Below the pieces are notes generated by a model. It was not told the DNA's origin. It searched no databases and worked only from the letters and a program-made list of their open reading frames with translations. A program made the translations under genes and the position numbers. Positions 14,052 to 23,500 of a stretch of DNA of 30,066 nucleotides are shown here, in pieces. Every line of letters starts with the position of its first letter. Position 1 is the first letter of the stretch. This DNA is from JBHHZJ01 sp046758005 (GTDB taxonomy: Bacteria > Pseudomonadota > Alphaproteobacteria > Kiloniellales > J153), in assembly GCA_046758005.1 (NCBI GenBank), contig JBHHZJ010000034.1, positions 1 through 30,066 of the forward strand, in the 5' to 3' direction.

Positions 14052-14806
14052 GCGCGATGATCGACATCCGGGGCGTAACCAAACGCTTCGGCGGCGTGAT
14101 CGCCAACAACGACATCAGCCTCAGCGTCCCGGAGGGGCGCATCACCGGCCTCATCGGGCCGAACGGCTCGGGCAAGACGACGCTGTTTAACTCGATCGTC
14201 GGCTACCACCCGATCGATGCGGGCTCGATCACCTTCGAGGGCCGCGAGATTTCCAAGCTGCGGGTGCAGCAGATCGCCCGTCTCGGCCTACTGCGCACCT
14301 TCCAGCAGACGCGCATCTACGCGAAGATGAACTGCGTCGACAACATGCTGATCTCGATCCCCCATCGTCACGCGACTTTTGCGGACATGTTCAGGAAATA
14401 CCCGCCGCACGTGATCGAAAAGGCGGAACATTTGCTCCAGTTCGTGGGCCTGTATTCCAAACGAAAGCTCGTTTCGGGCGACCTTTCCTTCGGCCAACAG
14501 AAGCTGCTGGAGTTCGCCATGGCCCTGATGAACGAGCCCAAGGTGCTGCTGCTCGACGAACCCACCGCGGGCATCAACCCGACGCTGATCAACGGTCTGA
14601 TCGACCGGCTCAAACGCGCGACGAGCGAGCTTGGGATTACCCTTTTCGTCATCGAGCATAACATGCCGGTCATCATGAACCTTGCCGAGTACATCTACTG
14701 CCTGGCCAACGGGAGGTTGTTGGCCGGCGGCCCGCCCGACCAAATCCAGAACGACCAGCGCGTGATCGATGCCTATCTGGGTGGCCATTCCGTGGAAATT
14801 CACTGA
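14048..14806 (+). CDS. livG: Branched-chain amino acid-type ABC transporter ATP-binding protein LivG
   Basis: Cytoplasmic ATPase of 252 residues. Walker A GPNGSGKTT (37-45), signature LSFGQQKLLEFA, Walker B VLLLDEP (166-172) followed by TAGINP as in LivG, and switch histidine VIEHNM. The C-terminal GGPPDQIQND...AYLG tail is characteristic of LivG. The GTG at 14048 overlaps the livM stop and is the likely start; an ATG at 14057 would remove only three residues. The signature LSFGQ differs slightly from LSGGQ, as is usual for LivG. Confidence 0.92.
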   Translation: MSAMIDIRGVTKRFGGVIANNDISLSVPEGRITGLIGPNGSGKTTLFNSIVGYHPIDAGSITFEGREISKLRVQQIARLGLLRTFQQTRIYAKMNCVDNMLISIPHRHATFADMFRKYPPHVIEKAEHLLQFVGLYSKRKLVSGDLSFGQQKLLEFAMALMNEPKVLLLDEPTAGINPTLINGLIDRLKRATSELGITLFVIEHNMPVIMNLAEYIYCLANGRLLAGGPPDQIQNDQRVIDAYLGGHSVEIH

Positions 14807-14808
14807 GC

Positions 14809-15684
14809 GTGCCTGAAAACGACCAAACCAGCCCCGTCCGGGGGGCCCGCGCCGACGCCGCCCGCAATGCCGATGCCGTCATCTCGGTCGACGATGTCGC
14901 GCGCGAGGCCGAGCGGATCGTGCGCGAAGGCCCGTCGCGCGAGCGCATCGCGGAACTGGCCGGCCACGATCCCTACCTGGTCATCGACGGGTTGCGCGCC
15001 GGCTACGGCCAGATGGAGATCCTGCACAACCTCGACCTGCAGGTCGCCCGGCGCCAGTCGCTGTGCCTGATCGGCCCGAACGGGGCGGGCAAGTCGACGG
15101 TGCTGCACTCCATCTTCGGCTTCACCAACATCTACGCCGGCGCGATCCGAATCGACGGCACGGATACCACCCGCCTGTCGCCCAAGGACAAATTGAAGCA
15201 GGCGGGCATCGCCTACGTCCTCCAAGACAACTCGGTCTTCCCCGACATGACGGTCGAGGAGAACCTGTGGATGGGCGGTTACCTGAAGGCGCGCCCGGCC
15301 GAGGCCAGAGAGATGGCCGAGCGCGTGTTCGACAAGTACCCGCGCCTCGGCGAGCGCCGCAACAAGCCGGCGCGCGTGCTCTCCGGCGGCGAGCGGCGGC
15401 TGCTCGAGATCTCCCGCGCGCTGGTCATGGAGCCCGAGGTGCTGCTGGTCGACGAGCCTTCGATCGGGCTCGAGCCGCGTTTCATCGACATGGTGTTCGA
15501 GATCCTCGACGACCTGCGGAAGGCCGAGGGAAAGACCATCATCATGGTCGAGCAGAACGCCAAGAAGGGCCTGGAGTTCGCCGACGTGGGCTATGTCCTC
15601 GTTTCCGGCCAGGTCGCCATGGCCGGCCCGGGCCAGGAGCTGCTCGAGGACCCGCGGGTCGGGCGCCTGTTCCTCGGCGGGTGA
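14809..15684 (+). CDS. livF: Branched-chain amino acid-type ABC transporter ATP-binding protein LivF with N-terminal extension
   Basis: Second cytoplasmic ATPase of the Liv-type importer, 291 residues against the usual 235-240. The ATPase fold starts near residue 56 (YLVIDGLRAGYGQMEIL) and has Walker A GPNGAGKST, signature LSGGERRLLEIS and Walker B VLLVDEP followed by SIGLEP, typical of LivF. The preceding 55 residues are an added segment: a polar, probably flexible stretch, then a charged helix-like part (VDDVAREAERIVREG). The GTG at 14809 is two bases after the livG stop, which supports the long form; an internal GTG at codon 43 could make a shorter one. The extension has no recognised domain. 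Confidence 0.89.
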   Translation: MPENDQTSPVRGARADAARNADAVISVDDVAREAERIVREGPSRERIAELAGHDPYLVIDGLRAGYGQMEILHNLDLQVARRQSLCLIGPNGAGKSTVLHSIFGFTNIYAGAIRIDGTDTTRLSPKDKLKQAGIAYVLQDNSVFPDMTVEENLWMGGYLKARPAEAREMAERVFDKYPRLGERRNKPARVLSGGERRLLEISRALVMEPEVLLVDEPSIGLEPRFIDMVFEILDDLRKAEGKTIIMVEQNAKKGLEFADVGYVLVSGQVAMAGPGQELLEDPRVGRLFLGG

Positions 15685-15775
15685 GATCACGCCGGCCGCC
15701 TTGCGCGTGGATGGGCCGGGGGATAGGCTGGCCGGGAGAATCGCCGGTGGGCGAATTCCCTGAGGAACCAACACG

Positions 15776-16345
15776 ATGCAGATGTCCGGTCAGCACCGCA
15801 TCGAGGCGCCGCGCGAGGCGGTCTGGGCCGCCCTCAACGATCCCGAGGTGCTCAAGCAGGCGATTCCCGGCTGCGAGGAGATCGAGAAGATCTCCGACAC
15901 CGAGTTCGCGGCCAAGGTCAAGGCGAAGGTCGGACCGGTCTCGGCCAAGTTCAGCGGCACGGTGACGCTGTCCGACCTGGATCCGCCGAACGGCTACACG
16001 ATCTCCGGCGAGGGCAAGGGCGGCACCGCCGGCTTCGCCAAGGGCGGCGCGAAGGTGCGCCTGGAGGAGGACGGCGGCGCGACCGTCCTGCACTACGATG
16101 TCGAGGCCAGGGTCGGGGGCAAGCTGGCGCAGATCGGCTCGCGCCTGATCGACGGCACGGCCAAGAAGATGGCCGACGACTTTTTCGGCACGTTTTCGGA
16201 GGTGGTTTCCGGCCCGACTCCCGCCGCGGTCGAGGCGGCGCCGGCGGAGGCGGCCGCGCCGGCGCGCGGCTTGAGCCCGTTCGTCTGGATCGCGGGCGTG
16301 ATCGCGATCGTGCTCGTCCTGCTCGCGCTTTTCGGACTGAATTGA
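15776..16345 (+). CDS. coxG: Carbon monoxide dehydrogenase subunit G-like protein (CoxG, SRPBCC fold)
   Basis: A 189-residue membrane-anchored protein of the CoxG/SRPBCC family. The N-terminal 145 residues carry the family pattern: APREAVWAALNDPEVL, then IPGCEEIE, GTVTLSDLDPP and GGKLAQIGSRLIDGTAKKMAD. An Ala/Pro-rich linker (about 148-163) leads to a single C-terminal membrane helix (about 167-186, PFVWIAGVIAIV onward). In Oligotropha, CoxG is thought to recruit the CO dehydrogenase to the cytoplasmic membrane. Here the gene lies between livF and coxS and may do the same for the adjacent hydroxylase. GAGGA lies ten bases before the ATG. Confidence 0.9.
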   Translation: MQMSGQHRIEAPREAVWAALNDPEVLKQAIPGCEEIEKISDTEFAAKVKAKVGPVSAKFSGTVTLSDLDPPNGYTISGEGKGGTAGFAKGGAKVRLEEDGGATVLHYDVEARVGGKLAQIGSRLIDGTAKKMADDFFGTFSEVVSGPTPAAVEAAPAEAAAPARGLSPFVWIAGVIAIVLVLLALFGLN

Positions 16346-16553
16346 CGGGCGCTTGGCGCGCAGGGCGCGGCGCGGGCGCCGAAAGCCCTTGGCCGCAAGC
16401 CTGAATCACTTGACCTCACCCCGGCGCGGCAACAAACTTGGCCGCACGGTGTGCGCTTCGCGCGCGGCGCCCCGCGTCAACGCCAAAGCGCATGACGCCA
16501 AGAAAGAGTTCCAGGTCCTTCCGGGCCGGTTCGTTGAGAGGGAGGCTCCCCCA

Positions 16554-17021
16554 ATGCCCACTGTATCCATGACCGTGAACGGACAGGCCGCGACCGGCGA
16601 AGTCGAAGGGCGCACGTTGCTCGTCGACTTCCTGCGCCAACACCTGTCCCTGACCGGCACCCACGTCGGTTGCGACACGAGCCAGTGCGGGGCCTGCGTG
16701 GTCCACGTTGACGGCAAGTCGGTGAAAAGCTGCACCATGCTCGCCCTTCAGGCCGACGGGGCCGAGGTCTCGACCATCGAGGGCCTGGCCAAGGACGGCG
16801 AGCTGCACCCGGTGCAGGCGGCCTTCAAGGAGCATCACGGCCTGCAATGCGGCTTCTGCACGCCGGGCATGGTGATGAGCGCGGTCGACCTGCTGAACCG
16901 CAACGCCGACCCGGGCGAGCACGAGATCCGCGAGTGGCTGGAGGGCAACATCTGCCGTTGCACCGGCTACCACAACATCGTCAAGGCCATCCAGGCCGCC
17001 GCTCAAGCGATGAGGGGGTAG
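16554..17021 (+). CDS. coxS: Molybdenum hydroxylase 2Fe-2S subunit (CoxS-like)
   Basis: Small iron-sulfur subunit of 155 residues, passing electrons from the molybdenum centre to FAD. All eight cluster ligands are present: the plant-ferredoxin-type site Cys40, Cys45, Cys48 and Cys60, and the second site Cys99, Cys102, Cys134 and Cys136 (QCGFCTPG and CRCTGYH). Length fits CoxS. The ATG at 16554 is chosen because AGGGAGG precedes it and the family begins there; an open frame back to 16353 has no family resemblance. It lies four bases before coxL. The 208 bases between coxG and coxS hold no gene; a weak TTGACC box at 16410 has no good -10 partner. Confidence 0.94.
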   Translation: MPTVSMTVNGQAATGEVEGRTLLVDFLRQHLSLTGTHVGCDTSQCGACVVHVDGKSVKSCTMLALQADGAEVSTIEGLAKDGELHPVQAAFKEHHGLQCGFCTPGMVMSAVDLLNRNADPGEHEIREWLEGNICRCTGYHNIVKAIQAAAQAMRG

Positions 17022-17025
17022 GGTC

Positions 17026-19392
17026 ATGCCGGACACCGGAATTGGCGCACGCGTCCGCCGCAAGGAAGATTTCCGTTTCCTGACCGGCAAGGGGCGCTAC
17101 ACCGACGACATCAACCGCCCCGGGCAGGCTTACGCCTGTTTCGTGCGCTCGCCGCACGCCCACGCCAAGATCAACGGCATCGACACGGTAGCGGCCAAGA
17201 ACGCGCCGGGCGTGATCGCGGTCCTCACCGGCGCGGACATGGCGGCCGACAACGTCGGGTCCCTGCCCTGCGGCTGGGTCGTCACCGACAAGCACGGCGA
17301 GCCGCACAAGGCGCCGCCGCACTTCCCCTTGGCGCGCGACAAGGTGCGCTACGTGGGCGACCACGTCGCCGTCGTGATCGCGCAAACCCCGGCCCAGGCC
17401 AAGGACGCGGCCGAGCTGGTGGAGGTCGATTACGAGGAGCTGCCGGCCAACGTCGACCCGGCCAGGGCGATGGATTCCGGCACCTCGCCGTTGCACGAGG
17501 ACGCGCCGAGCAACCTCTGTTACGACTGGGAGCTGGGCGACCGGGCGGCGGTGGACCAGGCGATCGCCACCGCGCACCACGTCGCCAAGCTGGATCTCGT
17601 CAACAACCGGCTGATCCCCAACGCCATCGAGCCGCGTTCGGCGATCGGCGAGTACGAACCGGGCACGGACAGCTACACGCTCTACTCGACCAGCCAGAAC
17701 CCGCACCTGTTGCGCCTGATCCTGTGCGCCTTCGTGCTCGGCCTGCCCGAATCGAAGGTCCGGGTCATCGCGCCCGACGTGGGCGGCGGCTTCGGCTCGA
17801 AGATCTTCTGCTACGCCGAGGAGACGGTATGCACCTGGGCGTCCAGGAAGGTCGGCCGGCCGGTCAAGTGGACCGCCGAGCGCTCGGAAAGCTTCCTGGC
17901 CGACGCGCACGGGCGCGACCACGTGACGCACGTCGAACTGGCGCTCGATCAGAACGGCAAGTTCCTGGCGCTCAAGGTGGATACAACCGCCAGCATGGGC
18001 GCCTACCTATCGACCTTCGCCACCTGCGTCCCGACCTATCTTTACGCCACTCTGCTGGCCGGCCAGTACACGACGCCGGTCATCTACTGCAACGTGAGGG
18101 CGGTGTTCACCAACACGGCGCCGGTCGATGCCTACCGCGGCGCCGGGCGGCCCGAGGCGGCCTACTTGATCGAGCGCATCGTCGAGGTGGCGGCGCGCGA
18201 GACGGGCATCGACCCGGCCGAGCTGCGCCGGCGAAACTTCGTCCCGCCGGACGCCTTCCCGTACCAGACGCCGGTCGCGCTGACCTATGACTCGGGCCAG
18301 TACGAGCTGGCGCTCGACGAGGCGCTCAAACTGATCGACTACGAGAACTTCGCCAACCGGCGCAAGGAATCGGAGGCGCGCGGCAGGCTGCGCGGCATCG
18401 GCATCTCCGCCTATATCGAGGCCTGCGGGATCGCGCCGTCCGCGGTCGTCGGGTCGCTCGGCGCCGGGGTCGGCCTCTGGGAATCGGGCCAGGTGCGCTT
18501 CAACCCGACCGGCAGTGTTACGATCCATACCGGCTCGCATAGCCACGGTCAGGGTCACGAGACGACCTTCGCGCAGCTCATCTCCGACCGCCTGGGCGTG
18601 TCGATCGAGCAGGTCGAGGTTATCCACGGCGACACCATGACGGTTCCCTTCGGCATGGGCACCTATGGCTCGCGCTCGCTCGCGGTCGGCGGTTCGGCCC
18701 TGTCGCGTGCCTGCGACAAGGTCGTCGAGAAGGGCAAGAAGATTGCGGCCCACCTCATGGAAGCCTCGGTCGACGACGTCGAGTTCGAGGCCGGCACCTT
18801 CCGGGTGACGGGCACGGACAAGACCAAGACCATCGGCGAGATCGCCTTCGCCGCCTACGTGCCGCACAACTACCCGGAGGGGCTGGAGCCCGGGCTCGAT
18901 GAGACCGCGTTCTACGACCCGCTCAACTTCACCTATCCGGCGGGCACGCACATCTGCGAGGTCGAGATCGACCCGGAGACCGGCGAGGTCGAGATCGTCG
19001 ACTGGGCCGCGGTCGACGACTTCGGCAAGGTGGTCAACCCGCTGATCGTCGAGGGCCAGGTCCACGGCGGCATCGCCCAGGGTGTGGGTCAGGCGCTGAC
19101 CGAGAACTGCGTTTACGACGCCTCCAGCGGGCAGTTGCTCACCGGCTCGTACATGGACTACTGCATGCCGCGCGCCGACGACCTGCCCTCGTTCAAGGTC
19201 GGCATGACCGAGACGCCCTGCCCGCATAATCCGCTGGGCGTCAAAGGCTGCGGCGAGGCCGGCGCGATCGCGGCGCCCGCGGCCGTGATCAACGCGGTGA
19301 CCGATGCGCTGGGCGTCAAGCACCTGGACATGCCGGCCAGCGCGGAGAAGGTCTGGCGCGCGGCCCACGCGCGCAGGATGGCCGCCGAGTAG
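17026..19392 (+). CDS. Form II CoxL-like molybdenum hydroxylase large subunit
   Basis: Catalytic subunit of 788 residues of the xanthine oxidase/CO dehydrogenase family, binding a molybdopterin cofactor. Landmarks: the N-terminal a/b domain from residue 8 (ARVRRKEDFRFLTGKGRYTDD within 8-28), the cofactor motif GGGFGSK near residue 252, the active-site loop AYRGAGR (369-375), and the active-site glutamate in GCGEAGA (Glu744). True aerobic CO dehydrogenase has AYxCSFR in the loop, with the cysteine binding copper; that cysteine is absent here. The sequence is therefore form II: an intact hydroxylase, but with an organic or unknown substrate (purines, nicotinate or other N-heterocycles, or aldehydes are possible). 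The gene is often labelled coxL, which would mislead, so no symbol is given. Confidence 0.93.
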   Translation: MPDTGIGARVRRKEDFRFLTGKGRYTDDINRPGQAYACFVRSPHAHAKINGIDTVAAKNAPGVIAVLTGADMAADNVGSLPCGWVVTDKHGEPHKAPPHFPLARDKVRYVGDHVAVVIAQTPAQAKDAAELVEVDYEELPANVDPARAMDSGTSPLHEDAPSNLCYDWELGDRAAVDQAIATAHHVAKLDLVNNRLIPNAIEPRSAIGEYEPGTDSYTLYSTSQNPHLLRLILCAFVLGLPESKVRVIAPDVGGGFGSKIFCYAEETVCTWASRKVGRPVKWTAERSESFLADAHGRDHVTHVELALDQNGKFLALKVDTTASMGAYLSTFATCVPTYLYATLLAGQYTTPVIYCNVRAVFTNTAPVDAYRGAGRPEAAYLIERIVEVAARETGIDPAELRRRNFVPPDAFPYQTPVALTYDSGQYELALDEALKLIDYENFANRRKESEARGRLRGIGISAYIEACGIAPSAVVGSLGAGVGLWESGQVRFNPTGSVTIHTGSHSHGQGHETTFAQLISDRLGVSIEQVEVIHGDTMTVPFGMGTYGSRSLAVGGSALSRACDKVVEKGKKIAAHLMEASVDDVEFEAGTFRVTGTDKTKTIGEIAFAAYVPHNYPEGLEPGLDETAFYDPLNFTYPAGTHICEVEIDPETGEVEIVDWAAVDDFGKVVNPLIVEGQVHGGIAQGVGQALTENCVYDASSGQLLTGSYMDYCMPRADDLPSFKVGMTETPCPHNPLGVKGCGEAGAIAAPAAVINAVTDALGVKHLDMPASAEKVWRAAHARRMAAE

Positions 19393-19406
19393 GGGAGGAT
19401 CGAGCC

Positions 19407-20201
19407 ATGTACAGCTTCAACTACCACCAGCCGCTGTCCGTCGAGGAAGCGGTGCAGTTCCTCTCCGCCGCCTCCGACGGCCGGTTGATGGGCGGAGGCA
19501 TGACCCTCATCCCGACGCTCAAGCAGCGTTTGGCCAACCCCTCGGACGTGATCGACCTGGGCCGGATCGCCGCGCTCAAGGGCATCCGGGAAGAGGGCGG
19601 CGCCATCCTGATCGGCGCCACCGCGACGCACGCCGAGGTCGCCGCGGACGAAACGGTCAAGGCCAGGATCCCGGCGCTCGCCGCGCTCGCCGAGAGTATC
19701 GGCGACCCGCAGGTGCGCAACCGGGGCACGATCGGCGGGTCGCTCGCCAACAACGACCCGGCGGCCGACTACCCGGCTGCCGTGCTCGGGCTCGGCGCGA
19801 CGGTCAGGACCAACAAGCGCGAGATCGCCGCGGACGACTACTTCACGGGCATGTTCGAGACGGCCCTGGAGGGCGACGAGATCATCACCGCGGTCTCCTT
19901 CCCCGTTCCGTCCAAGGCGGGCTACGCCAAGTTCCCCAACCCGGCCTCGCGCTACGCGATCGTCGGCGTGATGGCGGCGCAGGGACCCGCGGGCACGCGG
20001 GTCGCGGTGACCGGGGCCGGCCCGGTGGTGTTCCGCGTGGCCGACATGGAGGGTGCTCTGGAGCGGCAGTTCTCGCCCGAAGCGCTCGCCGGCATCTCGG
20101 TCCCGGCGGAGCGTCTCAACTCGGACATCCACGCCTCGGCGGAGTACCGGGCCCATCTCGTCGGCGTGATGGCCAAGCGCGCGGTCGCCGCCGCCGGTTA
20201 G
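19407..20201 (+). CDS. coxM: Molybdenum hydroxylase FAD-binding subunit (CoxM-like)
   Basis: FAD subunit of 264 residues, accepting electrons from CoxS. FAD motifs are visible: LMGGGMTLIPTLK (27-39, equivalent to AGGHSLIP) and TIGGSLANNDPAADYPA (108-124, equivalent to TIGG--AH-DPA-D-PA). The C-terminal domain ends with AEYRAHLVGVMAKRAV, as in CoxM. GGGGAGG lies before the ATG, 14 bases after the large-subunit stop. The gene order S-L-M differs from the M-S-L order of the classical Oligotropha coxMSL operon. It is the last gene before the terminator at 20226-20273. Confidence 0.93.
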   Translation: MYSFNYHQPLSVEEAVQFLSAASDGRLMGGGMTLIPTLKQRLANPSDVIDLGRIAALKGIREEGGAILIGATATHAEVAADETVKARIPALAALAESIGDPQVRNRGTIGGSLANNDPAADYPAAVLGLGATVRTNKREIAADDYFTGMFETALEGDEIITAVSFPVPSKAGYAKFPNPASRYAIVGVMAAQGPAGTRVAVTGAGPVVFRVADMEGALERQFSPEALAGISVPAERLNSDIHASAEYRAHLVGVMAKRAVAAAG

Positions 20202-20225
20202 CCCGGCGCGAAAGCATGAGACGAC

Positions 20226-20273
20226 GCGGACCGGGGTCCGAGCCGACCCCGGTCCGGTCCGCTCCACTTTTTT
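20226..20273 (+). terminator. Rho-independent terminator after coxM
   Basis: An 11-bp perfect GC stem (20228-20238 with 20245-20255) encloses a 6-base loop. An alternative outer pairing GCGGACC/GGTCCGC (20226-20232 with 20256-20262) brings the stem closer to the run of six T at 20268-20273. Six T in a row is rare here, which supports a true terminator ending the coxSLM transcript. Confidence 0.7.
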
Positions 20274-20315
20274 GGCCCGCCCCGACCCGACGGTTCTGCC
20301 GCGCGGCCGCCTGCG

Positions 20316-20454
20316 CTAGAGCGGATCGTGATAGATCGGAACCACCTCGCGGTTCCAATCAATCACGTGAATCCGCTCGATACATTCCAGTTGGAGCAGA
20401 TCCGGGTCGATGAATCGCCTTCGGGCGATTCTCATCGACCCGGATCTGCTCTAG
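20316..20454. repeat. MITE-like palindromic element with two hairpins
   Basis: The element is bounded by CTAGAGCGGATC at the left and a near-exact inverted copy (GATCTGCTCTAG) at the right, 11 of 12 bases matching. Inside lie two long hairpins: an imperfect one (20319-20378, arms starting GAGCGGAT) and a nearly perfect one (20394-20451, arms starting GAGCAGATCCGGG, with a CTTCG loop region). There is no gene inside and no clear target-site duplication. Only one copy is in the window. Short dispersed palindromes starting AGAGC are common between genes of alphaproteobacteria; this is probably one of that kind. Confidence 0.7.
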
Positions 20455-20502
20455 GCTGGCGCCGCGCACACAGTCACGGCACGAGGGCTCCGGCCGGGAC
20501 GC

Positions 20503-23500
20503 ATGGCCCGTCGCGTTGCAATTCTGCTTATCGCCGGCCTCGGCCTGCTTTCCGCGGCGCTGGCCGGTGTTTTCGCGTTCCGCGCGCCCCTGTTGGAAGC
20601 GGTCCTCAAGGAGGGCCTGCGCGCCCGGGGGGTGCCCGCGGCCGACCTGACGGTCCGCGACATCGGCCTGCATGGCGCCCGCCTCGTCGGCCTGCGCCTC
20701 GGCGCGCGCGGTGAGCTCGGCGCCCGCAGCATCCGCGTCGCCTACAGCGCCGCGGGCCTGTTCGCCGGCCGGCTCGACGCCGTGGCGGTCGACGGCCTCT
20801 CGCTGACGCTGGACCTGACCGGGGCCGGCCCGCCGCTCGGGAGTTTGCAGCCGCTCATCGCCGGCGGCGGGCGCGGCGCGGCGCCCGGCATCCCCCCGGT
20901 GACCGTGAGCGGCGGACACGTCTACGCGACGACGCCGCTCGGCACGGTCGGCGCAAGCGTCGAGGGCGCGGTCCGGTCCGGCTCCGGCGGCGCCCTGGCC
21001 GCATCGCTCGCGTTCGACGCGGAGGGCGAGCCGGGCCGCGCGCGCGGCACGCTCGACGCGACGGGCGCGCCGGGCGGAGAGATCAGCGGCACGCTCATCG
21101 TCGAGGACGGCGCGCTCGCCCTGCCCGGCGCGCAGGTGCGGGGCCTCGCCGGGCGGGTGACCTTCGCGCTGCGCGCCGGACTGCCGGAACGGGTCGAGGC
21201 GGCCTTTTCGCTCGGCGAGGTCGCGGTGCCGGGCGCCGCGTTCGAGGACGCGAGTCTGACGTTAAGGGCGTCAAGGTCGCGGCTGGACCTCACGGCCGAT
21301 CTGCGCACCGCGGACGGTACGCTGACGGCCAGCGCCCGCGCCGCTCTCGACGACTATCTAGGGCGGCCCGACGCGCGGATCGAGGCCCACGCGGAGGTCG
21401 GCGCCGGGGCCGTCCTGTGGCCGCTGCTGGCCCTGCCCGCGCCGTCGCGCGGCCGCGCCACGCTCGACCTCAACGCCGAGGGGCGCCTGCCGCCGGTTCG
21501 CGATCTGGCCGGGTGGCAGCTGGCGGACCTCGCGGGACCGCAGGAGGACCGCTTGACCGCCCGCTTGTCGGTCGGCCTGACGGATGTCTCCTACCAAGGC
21601 CGTGTCGAGGGCCTGAGCGGCGCGCTGGAGGCCGACGGTGTGCTCGAAGGAGGCGCGCGGGAGGTAATGCTGGCGGCCGACGGGCGCCTCGAGGCCACGC
21701 GTCTGGCCCCCAAGTGGCTGCAAAGCGTGGGCGTGCCGGCGGACCTCGCCGCATTGGTCAAGGACGGCGCGGCGCTTTCCACGCCGGCGCAAGGCCCCAC
21801 GGCGCTTCGCCTCCGCATCGCCTCGGGTGAAGCCGGCGCGGACCTCTCGCTGCAGGGCGCGGTCCACCTGTCCGCGCGCAGCGGGGCCGGGGCCGAAGCC
21901 GTCGTCGATGGCTCGCTGAGCCTGGACCGCCGGGGCGCGTTGACCGCGCTGCGGTTCGGCCACATTCGCTTCACGGCCCGGGACTTGCCCCTCACCGCTG
22001 CCGAGATCGCGAAGGTCGAGGTGACCGGCACGCTTGGCGGCACGCGCGACCGCCTGGACGGCGAGGCGGACCTGGTCGTCGACCTGGCCGGGCTGCGGCT
22101 CGGCGGGGCGCGCACCGGCGCTGCCTCGCTTGCCCTGCCGATCGCCGTGCGGATCGGGGAGGATGCGCTCTCGGCGACCCTGCGGGCCCCGGGGAAGGTC
22201 GCGGTGCGCGCGCTCGCCTTCGGCCGCGCGCTGGCGTCCGAGGCGCCCTTGTCGGCCGCGATCACGGAGGCCGAGCTGAGAACGAGGCGGGGCGAGGCAA
22301 AGCGGCCTTCGTTTGAGTACGTCCTGACGCTCGCCCCCGACATCGTCCGCGTCACGTACCGAGGCGAAGACGGCGAATCGGTGGGGATCGAGGGCCAGGT
22401 CGAGCGGCTGCGCCTGACCGGCGCCGCCGCGCCGTCGGCCGGACGCTGGGGCCGCGCCGAAATCGTCAACGCCCGACTCGCCTTGCCGGCCTACAAGGTC
22501 ACCGTGGAAGGCGTCGGCGCCACCATCGTCATGGACGCGGAAAACGCACTCGTGGTGTCCGTCGACTCCGGCGCGATCCGAGACCTCGACGACCCGCCGC
22601 GCTTCGCGCCCGTCGACCTGCGCGGCGAGGTGCGGCGCGCCGGCCCGACCGTTCAGTTTGCCGCCGAGGCCACGGATCCCGCGGGCGTCGCGTTGTTGGC
22701 CGTGACGGGCCGGCATCGGACCGCCGGTGGGCAGGGCGAGGTACAGATCACCCTGGGGCCGCTCGCGTTCAGCCCGGGCGGCCTTCAGCCGGCCACCCTA
22801 TTCCCGATCCTCGGCGATCTGCGCGCGGTGGCCGGCACGGCGCGGGCCGGCGCGCGGCTCGCCTGGGCCCCCGGCGAAACCGTCGGCGAGGCCGACCTCG
22901 CACTCGATGACCTGTCGTTCGACAGCGACGCGGCCCTGGTGGAGGGCCTGTCGCTGGACCTGCATTTGGACCGCCTTTTCCCGCCCCGCAGCCCTCCGCG
23001 GCAGCGCCTGAGCGTGCGCCGGATCGATCCGGGCGTGCCGCTGAGCGACCTCTCGGTGCTCTTTCAGGTCCGCCCGGGCGACCCGCCGCGCCTGGCCATC
23101 GCAACCGCGGAGACGTTCCTGAGCGGCGGCCGGTTCTTGGTGCGCGACGTGGTCGTCGATCCCTCGTCCGACCGGCAGGACCTGACCCTCGAGGTCGAGG
23201 CGCTCGACCTCGCCGAGGTGTTCCGCCTCCTCAACGTCAAGGGGCTGTCCGGCGAGGGCCGCCTTTCGGGCGCGATCCCCATCGCCGCCGCCGGCGGCAA
23301 CGTGCGGATCGAGAACGGCCGGCTCGCCGCCACGGGGCCGGGGCTGGTGCGGTTCCGATCCGCCTACGCCAAGCAGATCCTGGCCGGCGCGGGCGAGTCC
23401 GCGGACCTCATGCTGCGGGCGTTGGAAAACTTCCATTACGACGAGCTGACGTTGACGATCGACAAGCCGCCCGAGGCGGGCGCGCGGCTGCGCCTGGTCA

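Noticed and set aside
16410..16438. TTGACC-N17-CAAACT as a coxS promoter
   Set aside because: The -10 matches only three of six positions, so the evidence is too weak for a feature.
17026..19392. Calling the large subunit a true CO dehydrogenase
   Set aside because: The active-site loop is AYRGAGR; the copper-binding cysteine of AYxCSFR is missing.
20328..20919. Open frames within or crossing the palindromic element
   Set aside because: They are produced by the repeat itself and by ydbH antisense; they have no domains and no ribosome binding sites.
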